A stretch of 64,000 nucleotides of DNA from CAYVOV01 sp964453525 (lineage in GTDB: Bacteria > Chloroflexota > Dehalococcoidia > Dehalococcoidales > UBA2162): NCBI GenBank assembly GCA_964453525.1, contig CAYVOV010000003.1, forward strand, positions 124,001 through 188,000, given 5' to 3'. The translations under genes were made by a program, and so were the position numbers. Shown here one piece after another: positions 7,592 through 16,377 of the stretch. Below the pieces are notes generated by a model. That model did not search any database. It was not told where the DNA came from and saw only the letters and a list, made by a program, of their open reading frames with translations. The number at the start of each line of letters is the position of its first letter. Position 1 is the stretch's first letter.

Positions 7592-10500
7592 TTGGTTGAA
7601 GAGACCGCTGTAGCCAGAGATAAGCCAAAGTCGGCTGCTCTTGTGGTCGGTGCCGGGGTAGGCGGCATCAGGGCCGCTTTTGACCTGGCTGAGTCCGGCT
7701 TTAAGGTCTATCTCGTTGATAGAGCTCCCGTCATCGGTGGCACCATTACCCGGCTCAGCACGTGGTTTCCCGGAAACCGATGTGAGATGTGCAAGCTGAT
7801 ACCGGTATTTTCCAGGGATGAATGCTCCCAGTTCTGCCTGCTCCGGGATTTCTTTCATCCGAATATAGAATTATTGACAGGCACCAGAGTCAGCGGAGTT
7901 GACGGTGAGGCGGGCAACTTCAAGGTGTCGGTTACTGCGGAATCGCGCCTGGTAAAACCTGACAGGTGTACCGCCTGCGGACTCTGTGTCGATGTCTGCC
8001 CGGTCGAAGTGCCGGATGAGTTCGAAGGGGGTCTCCGAAACCGCAGGGCTATCTATGTAAGGAATCCCCAGGCAGTACCGAATGTATTCGCCATCGATAG
8101 GGAAAACTGCACCAGGTGCGGCAGGTGCCTCGAGGTTTGTCCGACAAATGCAATAGATTTCGAAATGCCGGAAGAGACACGTCAGCTTGATGTCGGCGCC
8201 GTGATTATCTCCAGCGGTTTTGAAGAGTTCAATGCTGCTCAAATGGGCCAGTACGGATTCGGACGTTACCCCAATGTGCTGAGCAATATTCAACTTGAAA
8301 GACTGCTGGCTTCAGCCGGGACAACCGGGGGAAAGCTTCTCCGCCCTTCGGACGGGAAAGGGCCTAAAAAGGTGGCTTTCCTGCAGTGTGTCGGTTCGAG
8401 AGATATGAAACGCAACTACTGCTCTGCCGCCTGCTGCATGTATGCCTTAAAAGAGGCTATATTGATTAAGGAATACAATCCTGAAATAGTTGTTGCCATT
8501 TTCTACATGGATATGCGCGCCTTCGGCAAGGGCTATTACCGGGAATATATGAAGGCAAAGGAACTCGGAGTGAATTTTATCCGTTGCCGGGTTTCTACTT
8601 TCAGGGAGAATCCCCAGAGCAGGAATATAATGCTTGTCGCCCGGACGGAAGAAGGGAGTTCTATTAACAGCGAATTCGACCTGGTGGTGCTGTCCACCGC
8701 CCAGTGTCCGTCTTCAGGCACTGTTGAGTTGAGAAAAGCCCTGGGCGTAGAACTCAATAAATGGGGGTTCATTGGCACTCAGGAATTTTCTCGGGTAAAG
8801 ACTTCGAGAGACGGCGTTTATGTCTGCGGCTCGGCAGCAGCGCCGGCTGATATATCGGAGACGGTGCTTATGGCCAACGCTGCCGCCGGTGAAGCGTCCA
8901 GGCTGCTTACTCCGGCGCGTGCACAACTTCCTGAAAAAAACGGTGTGGCCGAAGCGGCAGCGGTCGATGAAGATACCAGGATAGCTGTTTTCCTCTGCAA
9001 ATGCGGTAATATTATTCCAGAAGTAGTTGATATGGAAAAGGTGGCTGATTTCGCTCGCAACCTGCCTGATGTCGTCAGCGTCGGGGAAATTGATTACCTC
9101 TGCATGGCAGAGTCGCTTGATAAACTGAAAGATGCCGTGAAGAAGTCAGGGGCGAACCGGGTAATAATCGCCGCCTGCGCTCCCTATCACTATCACCGAA
9201 AGTTCGGTGAGGCCCTTCGTGAAGCCGGTATCGACTCGTCCCTGTGGCAACTGGTGAATTTCAGGGAACAAATTGCCTGGGTACACATAGACAGTCCCGG
9301 CCTGGCTGCGGAAAAGGCCAGAGGAATGCTGGCCGTGGCGGTGCAGAAGCTAAGGAGTCAGGAACTGCTGCCGGTGCCGTCGGTGCCGGTAAATAACAGC
9401 GGGCTGGTAATAGGCGGTGGTATTTCCGGGCTTGTCTCGGCACTCAGTCTTGCCGAAAGGGGATTCGATGTCTACCTTGTTGAAAAAACGGCTGAGCCTG
9501 GCGGTCATGTCAGGGATATGTATTTCAGCCTTGGCAATGCCGACCCGCAGCCTTTCCTGAATGACATTATCGCGAAGGTCAAATCTAATGAAAATATTCA
9601 CCTCCACCTGAATAGTGAGGTAACGGAAGTGACCGGTTATGCCGGGAATTTCAGGTCCGGCATTAGAATGGGAGGGGAAGTGAATTATATCGACCACGGC
9701 GCGGTTATTGTTGCCACCGGCGCCGATGACTACCAGCCAACCGAGTACCTTTATGGACAGGATAACCGGATTATCACTCAGAAAGAGCTGCAGAAAAAGC
9801 TGGCCGAGGGCAAACCGGATGTATCAACGGTGGTAATGATTCAGTGCGTCGGTGCCAGGGATGATGAACATCCTTACTGTAACCGCACCTGCTGTTCCGA
9901 AGCTATTGCCAGTGCTCTTAAAATCAAAGAGCAGAACCCGGAGACGGAAGTTATCATACTCAACCGGGATATTATGACCTACGCTTTTAAAGAAGAGTAT
10001 TATACACAGGCGAGAGAGGCTGGTGTTCTATTCCTTCGCTACGAGCCTGGAGAGGAGCCGGAAGTAAAGATTGAAGACAGGGCGGTGGTGGTAACGGTCA
10101 GCGACCCGTCGCTGCCCGGAAGGCTTGAAATCGAGGCCGACCTCCTGGTGCTGAGTACCGGTATCATCGCTGCGGATAATCAGCAACTGGCAGAGACGCT
10201 ATCTCTTGAACTGACTGAAGATGGCTTTTTCAAGGAAATGGACACAAAATTCCGCCCGGTTGATGCGGTGATTGACGGTGTTTTTATCTGCGGTCACTCC
10301 AGCGCTCCCGGAAACCTTGAGGAGGAGATTACCCGGGCGGAGGCAGCGGCGCAGAGAGCAGCGAATATTCTCGCCAGGGAGACACTGGAATCAGGCAGAG
10401 TAATTGCCGAAGTAAATCAGAGAAGGTGCAGCGGCTGCGCACTCTGCGTAGCTGCCTGTCCTTATAATGCCAGGCGGCTGGATGAGGACCTGAAAATAGC

Positions 10501-10624
10501 TGTCGTTGAAGAAGCGATATGCCAGGGTTGCGGCACCTGTGTTGCCGTCTGCCCCAACTCCGCCGCCAAGCTGCGGGGAATGAAAGAAAAACAATTATTC
10601 TCAATGATTGAAGCTGCCCTGTAG
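7592..10624 (+). CDS. hdrA: Fused double HdrA: two flavin modules plus four 4Fe-4S motifs
   Basis: This 1010-residue protein joins two HdrA-type modules. Module 1 has the FAD motif GAGVGGIRAAFDL (about residue 20), a CEMCK cysteine pair near 64-67, ferredoxin motifs CTACGLCVDVCP (126-137) and CTRCGRCLEVCP (173-184), and the GSRDMKRNYCSAACC segment. Module 2 begins with the HdrA-type CKCG (about 466), has a second FAD motif GGGISGL (about 605), and ends with two ferredoxin motifs, CSGCALCVAACP and CQGCGTCVAVCP. HdrA carries the bifurcating FAD in heterodisulfide reductase-like complexes. The start is TTG, chosen because GAGGT lies at 7581-7585 and no ATG or GTG occurs in frame upstream. It is the first gene of a five-gene operon. 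Confidence 0.93.
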   Translation: MVEETAVARDKPKSAALVVGAGVGGIRAAFDLAESGFKVYLVDRAPVIGGTITRLSTWFPGNRCEMCKLIPVFSRDECSQFCLLRDFFHPNIELLTGTRVSGVDGEAGNFKVSVTAESRLVKPDRCTACGLCVDVCPVEVPDEFEGGLRNRRAIYVRNPQAVPNVFAIDRENCTRCGRCLEVCPTNAIDFEMPEETRQLDVGAVIISSGFEEFNAAQMGQYGFGRYPNVLSNIQLERLLASAGTTGGKLLRPSDGKGPKKVAFLQCVGSRDMKRNYCSAACCMYALKEAILIKEYNPEIVVAIFYMDMRAFGKGYYREYMKAKELGVNFIRCRVSTFRENPQSRNIMLVARTEEGSSINSEFDLVVLSTAQCPSSGTVELRKALGVELNKWGFIGTQEFSRVKTSRDGVYVCGSAAAPADISETVLMANAAAGEASRLLTPARAQLPEKNGVAEAAAVDEDTRIAVFLCKCGNIIPEVVDMEKVADFARNLPDVVSVGEIDYLCMAESLDKLKDAVKKSGANRVIIAACAPYHYHRKFGEALREAGIDSSLWQLVNFREQIAWVHIDSPGLAAEKARGMLAVAVQKLRSQELLPVPSVPVNNSGLVIGGGISGLVSALSLAERGFDVYLVEKTAEPGGHVRDMYFSLGNADPQPFLNDIIAKVKSNENIHLHLNSEVTEVTGYAGNFRSGIRMGGEVNYIDHGAVIVATGADDYQPTEYLYGQDNRIITQKELQKKLAEGKPDVSTVVMIQCVGARDDEHPYCNRTCCSEAIASALKIKEQNPETEVIILNRDIMTYAFKEEYYTQAREAGVLFLRYEPGEEPEVKIEDRAVVVTVSDPSLPGRLEIEADLLVLSTGIIAADNQQLAETLSLELTEDGFFKEMDTKFRPVDAVIDGVFICGHSSAPGNLEEEITRAEAAAQRAANILARETLESGRVIAEVNQRRCSGCALCVAACPYNARRLDEDLKIAVVEEAICQGCGTCVAVCPNSAAKLRGMKEKQLFSMIEAAL

Positions 10625-10655
10625 CGGTCTCTATCGAAGATAAAGGGGTGATAAG

Positions 10656-11105
10656 ATGGTTGATAATAATAATGAGAAGAAAAACGAGGAGTTCGAGCCG
10701 AAGATAATAGGATTTCTATGTAACTGGTGCACGGCGGCGGCGGCTGACCTGGCAGGAACCACCAGGACGCAGTATCCCCCGAACCTTCAACCGATTAGGG
10801 TGATGTGCAGCGGGACTGTCGACCCCGTTTATCTTATCAAGGCGTTGTTATCCGGCGCTGATGCCGTTATGGTGGGCGGCTGTCATCCCGGGGATTGCCA
10901 TTATGTATCAGGTAACTATAAAGCCAGGAGACGTATTGCCATGCTCAAGGCAATCTTTGAAGCCCTCGGCCTTGACGATAATCGAATCTGGGCAAGGTGG
11001 ATTAGCGCCAGCGAAGGACCGGAGTTTGCTCAGACAGTAAGGGACATTACCGAGGAGACAAGAAAACAGGGTCCCAGCGCTCTGGCAAATAGCTGGGCTC
11101 TTTGA
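10656..11105 (+). CDS. mvhD: MvhD / FlxD-like iron-sulfur electron-transfer subunit
   Basis: The 149-residue protein starts its conserved domain with IGFLCNWCTAAAADLAG, then RVMCSGTVDP and GCHPGDCHY, the cysteine pattern of the methyl-viologen-reducing hydrogenase delta subunit that carries a 2Fe-2S cluster. In Hdr complexes MvhD passes electrons between a hydrogenase or formate dehydrogenase and HdrA. It follows hdrA after 31 bp and overlaps or abuts the next gene. No hydrogenase large or small subunit is in the window, so the donor enzyme is encoded elsewhere or is the FdhB-like protein that follows. Confidence 0.93.
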   Translation: MVDNNNEKKNEEFEPKIIGFLCNWCTAAAADLAGTTRTQYPPNLQPIRVMCSGTVDPVYLIKALLSGADAVMVGGCHPGDCHYVSGNYKARRRIAMLKAIFEALGLDDNRIWARWISASEGPEFAQTVRDITEETRKQGPSALANSWAL

Positions 11106-11116
11106 AGAGAAGAAGA

Positions 11117-12253
11117 ATGGCGAAAAGTACAACCTTACCGGTCGAGAACGGACAGATACGAAAGACAGTAAACACTCTTTTACAGGACTTGCTCAATAAA
11201 AACGTGGTAGAAGCGGTGCTGGTGGCGGTAAAGCACCCGGCAAAGGATGATGTTGTGCAGAGCCTGGTTACGAATCCAGAGTATCTTGAGCAGGCGGATA
11301 TATTTGCTCCCGTTCTTCCCGTTGTTTCGGCGCGGATTGTCCAGGCGATGACGAGAATTACCCCGGTGACCAGGAAGACGGCAGCGGTGATGCGTCCCTG
11401 TGAGATGCGGGCGCTTGTTGAGCTAGTTAAATTAAAACAGGCACAGCTTGACCACCTGTTATTGATTGGTATCGACTGCCCCGGTGTCTGCTCGATTGAG
11501 GACTACGAGCAGTTTGCTGCTGAAAATACTTCGGACGAATTTGTAAAAACATCGGCACAAAGAAATGCCGAAGAAGAAGCCAAACTCAGGGCAGGCTGCC
11601 GAATTTGTGCCTATCCGGCACCGATGACTGCCGACCTTGTTATCGGTTTCATGGGAATGGACCCGGACAAAGAGCTTCTGCTTCTGGCCGATACTGAGAG
11701 AGGTGAACAGGTGCTTGAAGAACTGGGACTGGCTGCGGAGGCAGACAGCAGTCTGGCTCAAAAAAGGCAGGAAGCAGTGGATAAAACCATTGCCGATATG
11801 GAAGAGAAAAGAAAGTCATTCTTCGAACAGACACATGAAGAGGTGGCTGGTGTCGAGAACATCGCCGCGATTTTTGCCCCCTGCATTAATTGCCATAACT
11901 GCCGGGTAGTCTGCCCGGTCTGCTACTGCCGTGAGTGTTTCTTTGATTCACCGACTTTTGAACTCGAAGCTGAAAAATACCTCGGACTTGCCGAGAAAAA
12001 GGGTGCCATTAGAATGCCTACCGATACTCTTCTTTTTCACCTGACCAGGATGAACCACATGGGAGCTTCCTGTATCGGCTGCGGTGCCTGTGAGGAAGCC
12101 TGCCCCAGCGATATCCCGCTACTCAAGATATTCCAGCTTATCGGCGATAAAGTACAGAAACTGTTCGAGTATACTCCGGGCCGGAGCCTAGAAGATGAGC
12201 TACCACCGACTGCTTTTAAAGAAGATGAACTCGAGTGGATTGGTGAAAAATGA
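11117..12253 (+). CDS. FdhB/FrhB-like iron-sulfur subunit with C-terminal ferredoxin motifs
   Basis: The protein is about 378 residues from the ATG at 11117, which follows a purine-rich AGAGAAGAAGA. A TTG at 11102 overlapping mvhD is the alternative start. It has the coenzyme F420 hydrogenase/formate dehydrogenase beta-type segment (MRPCEMRALVEL, LIGIDCPGVCS) and a cysteine-rich CINCHNCRVVCPVCYC. A ferredoxin motif, CIGCGACEEACP, lies near the C-terminus. It probably links the Hdr core to NAD(P)H, F420H2 or formate-type electron donors. The exact donor is not readable from sequence. The next gene, hdrC, overlaps by 4 bp. Confidence 0.85.
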   Translation: MAKSTTLPVENGQIRKTVNTLLQDLLNKNVVEAVLVAVKHPAKDDVVQSLVTNPEYLEQADIFAPVLPVVSARIVQAMTRITPVTRKTAAVMRPCEMRALVELVKLKQAQLDHLLLIGIDCPGVCSIEDYEQFAAENTSDEFVKTSAQRNAEEEAKLRAGCRICAYPAPMTADLVIGFMGMDPDKELLLLADTERGEQVLEELGLAAEADSSLAQKRQEAVDKTIADMEEKRKSFFEQTHEEVAGVENIAAIFAPCINCHNCRVVCPVCYCRECFFDSPTFELEAEKYLGLAEKKGAIRMPTDTLLFHLTRMNHMGASCIGCGACEEACPSDIPLLKIFQLIGDKVQKLFEYTPGRSLEDELPPTAFKEDELEWIGEK

Positions 12254-12843
12254 CGGTTCGTCTATTGAGTGATGCGAAAAGTGAAGAATGCGACCTTTCT
12301 TTCGCCCGGGAAGTGAGAGAGAAGAGCAAGTCTCACCTTGAGCGGTGCTATCAGTGCCTCGCCTGCAGCTCCGGCTGCCCGGTGGCGTACGTGATGGACT
12401 ACAAGCCGCACCAGCTAATCAGGATGGCCCAGCTCGGTCTCAAGGATAGAGTGCTCGACAGCACCACATACTGGCTCTGCGCAAGTTGCCAGACCTGCGC
12501 CACCAGGTGCCCGAATGAAATCGAAATCGTCCGCTTTATGGACGTCTTGAGAGAAATTGCCCTGAAAGAAGGCCGCACCCGGCAGACTTCACTGCCATTG
12601 TTCCACGATACTTTCCTCGGCGGTATAAAGAGCTACGGTCGGGTGCATGAGCCGGGACTCATCCTGCGCTATATAATAAAGAGCGGCGACATTTTAGACC
12701 TTAAAGCGATGCTTGCTAATATTCCTCTGGGAATCAAGATATTTTTTAAAGGAAAGCTTGCCATCTTTCCCGAAAAGATAAGGGGAGCCGCCGAAGTGAA
12801 ACGGCTGTTCAAGCAGGCTGAGAAAGAGAACGGGTCAGAGTAG
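12250..12843 (+). CDS. hdrC: Heterodisulfide reductase subunit C-like ferredoxin
   Basis: The 197-residue protein has two 4Fe-4S motifs, CYQCLACSSGCP (about residues 35-46) and CASCQTCATRCP (about 77-88), separated by the typical YVMDYKPHQLIRMAQLG stretch. HdrC shuttles electrons from HdrA to the HdrB active site. The C-terminal 70 or so residues extend past the ferredoxin core and contain a hydrophobic/basic region (NIPLGIKIFFKGKLAIFPEK) of unknown role. The start overlaps the previous stop (ATGA), and the stop overlaps the GTG start of hdrB. Confidence 0.94.
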   Translation: MTVRLLSDAKSEECDLSFAREVREKSKSHLERCYQCLACSSGCPVAYVMDYKPHQLIRMAQLGLKDRVLDSTTYWLCASCQTCATRCPNEIEIVRFMDVLREIALKEGRTRQTSLPLFHDTFLGGIKSYGRVHEPGLILRYIIKSGDILDLKAMLANIPLGIKIFFKGKLAIFPEKIRGAAEVKRLFKQAEKENGSE

Positions 12844-13706
12844 TGGAAAAATTCAGGTACAGTTATTATCCCGGTTGTTCACTGGAAGCTACGGCGAAAG
12901 AGTATGACCGGTCGATGCGTGAAGTCGCCAGTATACTGGATGTGGGGCTTGTGGAGCTTAAGGACTGGAACTGCTGCGGAGCTTCTTCGGGGCACTGCAC
13001 TGATTACGAGCTTTCTCTTGCCCTGCCGGCGAGGAACCTGGCGATAGCGGAGAAGGAAGGGCACGACCTGGCTGTCGCCTGTGCCGCCTGCTTCCTCCGT
13101 TTCAAGCAGACCAACCATGATTTGAGGAATGACGATAATCTCCGGCAGCGGATAGAAAAGATAGTCGGCATGCCTTATAAGGGCAATGTCGAGGTAAGAC
13201 ACCTCGTTGATATTTTCGCCCGAGAGGTCGGACTCGATGAAATCAGGCGGCGAGTGCAAAGACCGCTTGAAGGACTGAAACTCGCCGCCTATTACGGCTG
13301 TTACCTTGTCCGTCCTCCTGAGGTCACTCAGTTTGACGACCCCGAAAACCCGCGCATTCTGGATGATTTGCTTTCTGCCCTGGGAGCAGAGACGGTGGAC
13401 TGGTCTCACAAGGTGGAGTGCTGCGGCGGCAACCTGCTGCTGTCCCGGGCTGATGTCGTGGTTAAGCTGGTGGGAGATATCTGCCGGTCGGCAACAGAAT
13501 CTGGCGCTGTGGCGATTGTCACTGCCTGTCCTCTGTGCCAGGCTAACCTGGATATGAGACAGACTGGGGCCGCGACTCTGCCCATTATGCACTTCAGCGA
13601 GCTAATGGGGCTTGCTCTTGGCGTTGATAGCAGTAAAGCCAGAGGCTGGTGGAAGAGGCACCTGGTCAGTCCGGAAAAAGTATTGAAAAAGCTTAGCCTG
13701 GCCTGA
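12843..13706 (+). CDS. hdrB: Heterodisulfide reductase subunit B-like, two CCG domains
   Basis: The 287-residue protein has two cysteine-rich CCG domains. Domain 1 carries YYPGCSLEATAK, WNCCGASS and CAACFLR. Domain 2 carries YYGCYLVRPPE, ECCGGNLLLS and CPLCQANL. Each domain has the ligand set known to hold a non-cubane 4Fe-4S cluster in HdrB, where the disulfide is cleaved. The physiological disulfide in a bacterium without coenzyme M/B is unknown. The start is GTG, fused to the hdrC stop (TAGTG), and it is the last gene of the operon. tyrS converges from the other side 58 bp later. Confidence 0.94.
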   Translation: MEKFRYSYYPGCSLEATAKEYDRSMREVASILDVGLVELKDWNCCGASSGHCTDYELSLALPARNLAIAEKEGHDLAVACAACFLRFKQTNHDLRNDDNLRQRIEKIVGMPYKGNVEVRHLVDIFAREVGLDEIRRRVQRPLEGLKLAAYYGCYLVRPPEVTQFDDPENPRILDDLLSALGAETVDWSHKVECCGGNLLLSRADVVVKLVGDICRSATESGAVAIVTACPLCQANLDMRQTGAATLPIMHFSELMGLALGVDSSKARGWWKRHLVSPEKVLKKLSLA

Positions 13707-13764
13707 CCAAGCAATAATTACTTCTGGACATCGCCTGATTGCCCTTGATGCCATATGGTAAATC

Positions 13765-15039
13765 TTAGTCTCCCGAGACCCGTACCAGGCAGTAATCTTT
13801 TTGGCCCTTGCGTACGACGAAAGCCTGTCCCTCGATAGCATTTTCCAGGGATACTTTCTGTCTCGGGTCGGTAATCCGGATATTCTGAAGATACAGTCCG
13901 CCGCCTTCAATAATTCGTCTGGCTTCACCCTTGGACTTGACCAGCGTGGTAGCTGCGGTAAGGTCGGTAAGAGTCATTCCTTCGCCCTGGAATTCGGATT
14001 TGCCTATCTTTACGGAAGGAGCTTCGGCAAAAATATCCAGGAGGTCAGACAGGTTAAGGTTGCTGACCTGCTCTCCGAACAGTACTCTGGAAGCGTGTTC
14101 GGCTTTTTTAAGAGCTTCTTGTCCGTGAACGCGCCGGGTAATGTCCTGCGCCAGCTTTATTTGTGCCTCTCGTTTTTCCGGCTCTGTCCTGACTGCCTCT
14201 GCCAGCTCTTCTATTTCTGGCTTTGAAAACAGAGTGTAGAATTTAAGAAGCTTGATTACCTCACCATCTTCAGTATTTACCCAGAACTGATAGAAGCGGT
14301 AGGGAGAAGTCCACTCGGCATCGAGCCATACTGCTCCTTTTTCCGTTTTTCCGTATTTGTCACCGCCGGAGGTGGTGAGCAGCGGAAAGACAAGGGCGTG
14401 CGCTCCGGGACCATACAGACGCCGGATGAGGTCGATTCCGGCGGTAATATTTCCCCACTGGTCACTCGCTCCCATTTGAAGGACGCAGTTGTACTTCTCG
14501 TAGAGGTTCAGAAAATCATACGCCTGCAGCAGCATATAGCTGAATTCGGTAAAAGAAATGCCATCTCTTTCCAGTCTGGCGCTTACCGATTCTTTTGCCA
14601 GCATGGAACCTACGGAAAAGTGTTTTCCGATATCCCGGAGGAAGTCAGTTAAGTTAATTGTGCATAACCAGTCGGCATTATTCACCATTATTGCCGGGTT
14701 GGTCTTTGAATTAAAATCCAGAAACCTGCTCAGTTGTGCCCTGATACCTTCGGTGTTAGTTTCAATTTCTTCTTTACTCATTAGAGGCCTTTCTGTAGAC
14801 TTACCGCCGGGGTCACCAATAAGGCTGGTGCCCCCGCCGACAACAGGTATCGGAGTGTGTCCGTATTGCTGCATTCTGACCAGTCCCATAATAGGAATAA
14901 GGTTACCGGCGTGGAGACTCGCCGCCGATACATCAAATCCTATATAAGTGGCAATCTTCTCTTCTGCAAGTATCTTATCGATACCTTCCGTACTGTCGTA
15001 AATCAGGCCTCTCCACTCGAATTCATCGTAAACATTCAT
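13765..15039 (-). CDS. tyrS: Tyrosyl-tRNA synthetase
   Basis: The 424-residue class I synthetase charges tRNA-Tyr. It shows the HIGH-like SLHAGNL (about residues 40-46), the tyrosine-binding QAYDFLNLYEKYNC and QMGASDQWGNI segments, the KMSKS-like KYGKTEKG, and a C-terminal S4 RNA-binding domain (VKSKGEARRIIEGGGLYLQN). The length is standard. The leader has no T-box features that I can see. A TATAAT-like -10 box lies at 15092-15097 on the minus strand, with no convincing -35. Confidence 0.96.
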   Translation of the reverse strand: MNVYDEFEWRGLIYDSTEGIDKILAEEKIATYIGFDVSAASLHAGNLIPIMGLVRMQQYGHTPIPVVGGGTSLIGDPGGKSTERPLMSKEEIETNTEGIRAQLSRFLDFNSKTNPAIMVNNADWLCTINLTDFLRDIGKHFSVGSMLAKESVSARLERDGISFTEFSYMLLQAYDFLNLYEKYNCVLQMGASDQWGNITAGIDLIRRLYGPGAHALVFPLLTTSGGDKYGKTEKGAVWLDAEWTSPYRFYQFWVNTEDGEVIKLLKFYTLFSKPEIEELAEAVRTEPEKREAQIKLAQDITRRVHGQEALKKAEHASRVLFGEQVSNLNLSDLLDIFAEAPSVKIGKSEFQGEGMTLTDLTAATTLVKSKGEARRIIEGGGLYLQNIRITDPRQKVSLENAIEGQAFVVRKGQKDYCLVRVSGD

Positions 15040-15137
15040 CTCTGATAGCTCTCTGACCTTTATTAGATTTGAGTAACACAGTGATTATCTGATTATATCA
15101 CGAATTTCCCGGTCTTACGCCCATAGTCCGGGATAAT

Positions 15138-15159
15138 AAAAAGCCCCGCCCGGCTTTTT
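15138..15159 (-). terminator. Intrinsic terminator after tatA
   Basis: AAAAAGCC, a short G/C loop and GGCTTTTT form a compact hairpin flanked by A and T runs. It lies about 90 bp past the tatA stop on the minus strand and can act in either direction. Confidence 0.75.
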
Positions 15160-15250
15160 CAGCCAGGCAGAGCCTGTTTTTAAATCTGTCTAGTGCTCGC
15201 TGAAAAATCCGATATCCGGTATTAAATTTCAGTAATAACTTTTCACAGCG

Positions 15251-15478
15251 TTATGCTCCGCTCTTTTTTGCCTTCTTCGTGGACTTGCTTGCGGGTTTTG
15301 GCTCCTCTTCCTCTTCTTCCTCTTCCTCATCCAGAAGTTCTCCCTTCTGCCCCTTGCGGAAGGCTCTCAGACCCCTGCCTACAGCCCCACCGACCTGGGG
15401 GAGTTTTCCTACCCCGAAAACAATCAAGATTATTAGAACGATGAGAGTGATTTCCCACGGCCCCATACGAAATGGCAT
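15251..15478 (-). CDS. tatA: Twin-arginine translocase subunit TatA/E
   Basis: This is about 75 residues from the ATG at 15478, which follows GTGGGGGAC at a good distance; an in-frame ATG at 15496 would add six residues. It has the classic TatA plan: a short N-terminus (FRMGPWEI), one membrane helix (LIVLIILIVFGVGKLP), an amphipathic helix (VGGAVGRGLRAFRKG), then an acidic run of nine Glu and a Lys-rich tail. It forms the pore-like component of the Tat pathway for folded proteins. No tatC is in the window. Confidence 0.93.
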   Translation of the reverse strand: MPFRMGPWEITLIVLIILIVFGVGKLPQVGGAVGRGLRAFRKGQKGELLDEEEEEEEEEPKPASKSTKKAKKSGA

Positions 15479-15778
15479 CGTTGTCCCCCACTTCAAGCAA
15501 TTTTATTAATATTAAACTTCTTCTTACATCAATGTTGGCTAACCTTAACCTATGTATATTACCTTTTTTAGATGGCTGCGTCAAATGGCAGGACCGGCAA
15601 TAGAATACTGATAAAAACCTGATATTATGTGTATTTTAGGGTTAAAACTGCATAATTTTTACAATATTTGTGTAAATGGGCCAAATTGGTGCAAATTTCC
15701 CCCCTAAAACACTTGACTTTACGGCTAAAATGTTCTAGCCTCAGTATAAACAGCGGAGAAAGGAAAGGAGGTGAGTTA

Positions 15779-15919
15779 ATGGAAGCATATTGCGTGAAGT
15801 GCCGTGCAAAGAGGGAAATGAGAGACCCTAAAGCTATTACCATGAAGAATGGCAAGCCAGCCACACAGGGGACTTGCCCGGTATGTGGCACGAAAATGTT
15901 CAGAATTGGCAAAGCTTAA
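15779..15919 (+). CDS. Small zinc-ribbon protein, DUF5679
   Basis: The 46-residue protein reads MEAYCVKCRAKREMRDPK, then a short loop, then TCPVCGTKMFRIGKA. The two CxxC pairs form a zinc ribbon typical of DUF5679, a family common in Chloroflexota. The start is fixed by a near-perfect AGGAGGT at 15766-15772. The gene is monocistronic and ends in a strong terminator. The role is unknown; by size and charge it could bind nucleic acid or protein. Confidence 0.9.
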   Translation: MEAYCVKCRAKREMRDPKAITMKNGKPATQGTCPVCGTKMFRIGKA

Positions 15920-15948
15920 CGCTTTTTGTTAAATATTCTAGTGTTCGA

Positions 15949-15986
15949 GAGGCTGGTCGCTGCAAGCAAACACCAGCCTCTTTAAT
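15949..15986 (+). terminator. Intrinsic terminator after the DUF5679 gene
   Basis: GAGGCTGGT (15949-15957) pairs with ACCAGCCTC (15972-15980) and is followed by TTTAATT. It ends the small zinc-ribbon transcript and separates it from the converging DUF3795 gene. Confidence 0.88.
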
Positions 15987-16017
15987 TATCAAATATCTTA
16001 ATATCAAAACAATCAAA

Positions 16018-16377
16018 TTATAGCTGGGCTCTCATTTCTATAAGCCGGTTAAGTGCCTTACGATACCTGTCATTTTTTTCTGCCCACTCTTCAAGCCTAG
16101 CACAGGCGAAATCTTCACACTGACTGCAGTATTTCAGCCCTCTGTCATCGACACAGCATTTCAGAATCCAGCAGTTCTCCGACCAGTGTTTTGAACGGTC
16201 GCCCCGGCAGCTATCACAACGAAACCATTCCGGCTGTGCATCAGTAAATCCGTTTGCCCGGAATTCACGAGTAAGACGCCCGGCACGTTCCGGGTCATTT
16301 TCAGCAAGTCGAATACCACAGGTTGAACAGTCCAGACCGCAGCAGGCTATCATTGAATTGTCGCTGATATCATCCAT
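16018..16377 (-). CDS. Cysteine-rich DUF3795 protein
   Basis: This is 119 residues from the ATG at 16377. The protein begins MDDISDNSMIACCGLDCSTCG and continues with FRCDSCRGD, CWILKCC and YCSQCEDFAC. This is the DUF3795 pattern of about ten cysteines, which probably hold zinc or an iron-sulfur cluster. Its ATG overlaps the stop of the sensor kinase by 8 bp (ATGGATGA), so it is most likely translated with the two-component system. Starting further upstream would bury it in the kinase gene, so the later ATG is preferred. Function unknown. Confidence 0.82.
   Translation of the reverse strand: MDDISDNSMIACCGLDCSTCGIRLAENDPERAGRLTREFRANGFTDAQPEWFRCDSCRGDRSKHWSENCWILKCCVDDRGLKYCSQCEDFACARLEEWAEKNDRYRKALNRLIEMRAQL

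Noticed and set aside
15040..15137. Possible T-box leader before tyrS
   Set aside because: No specifier loop, T-box sequence or antiterminator pairing was seen; the nearby hairpin serves tatA.
15253..15509. Plus-strand frames with Ser runs in front of the DUF5679 gene
   Set aside because: They are the antisense of the Glu-rich tail of TatA.
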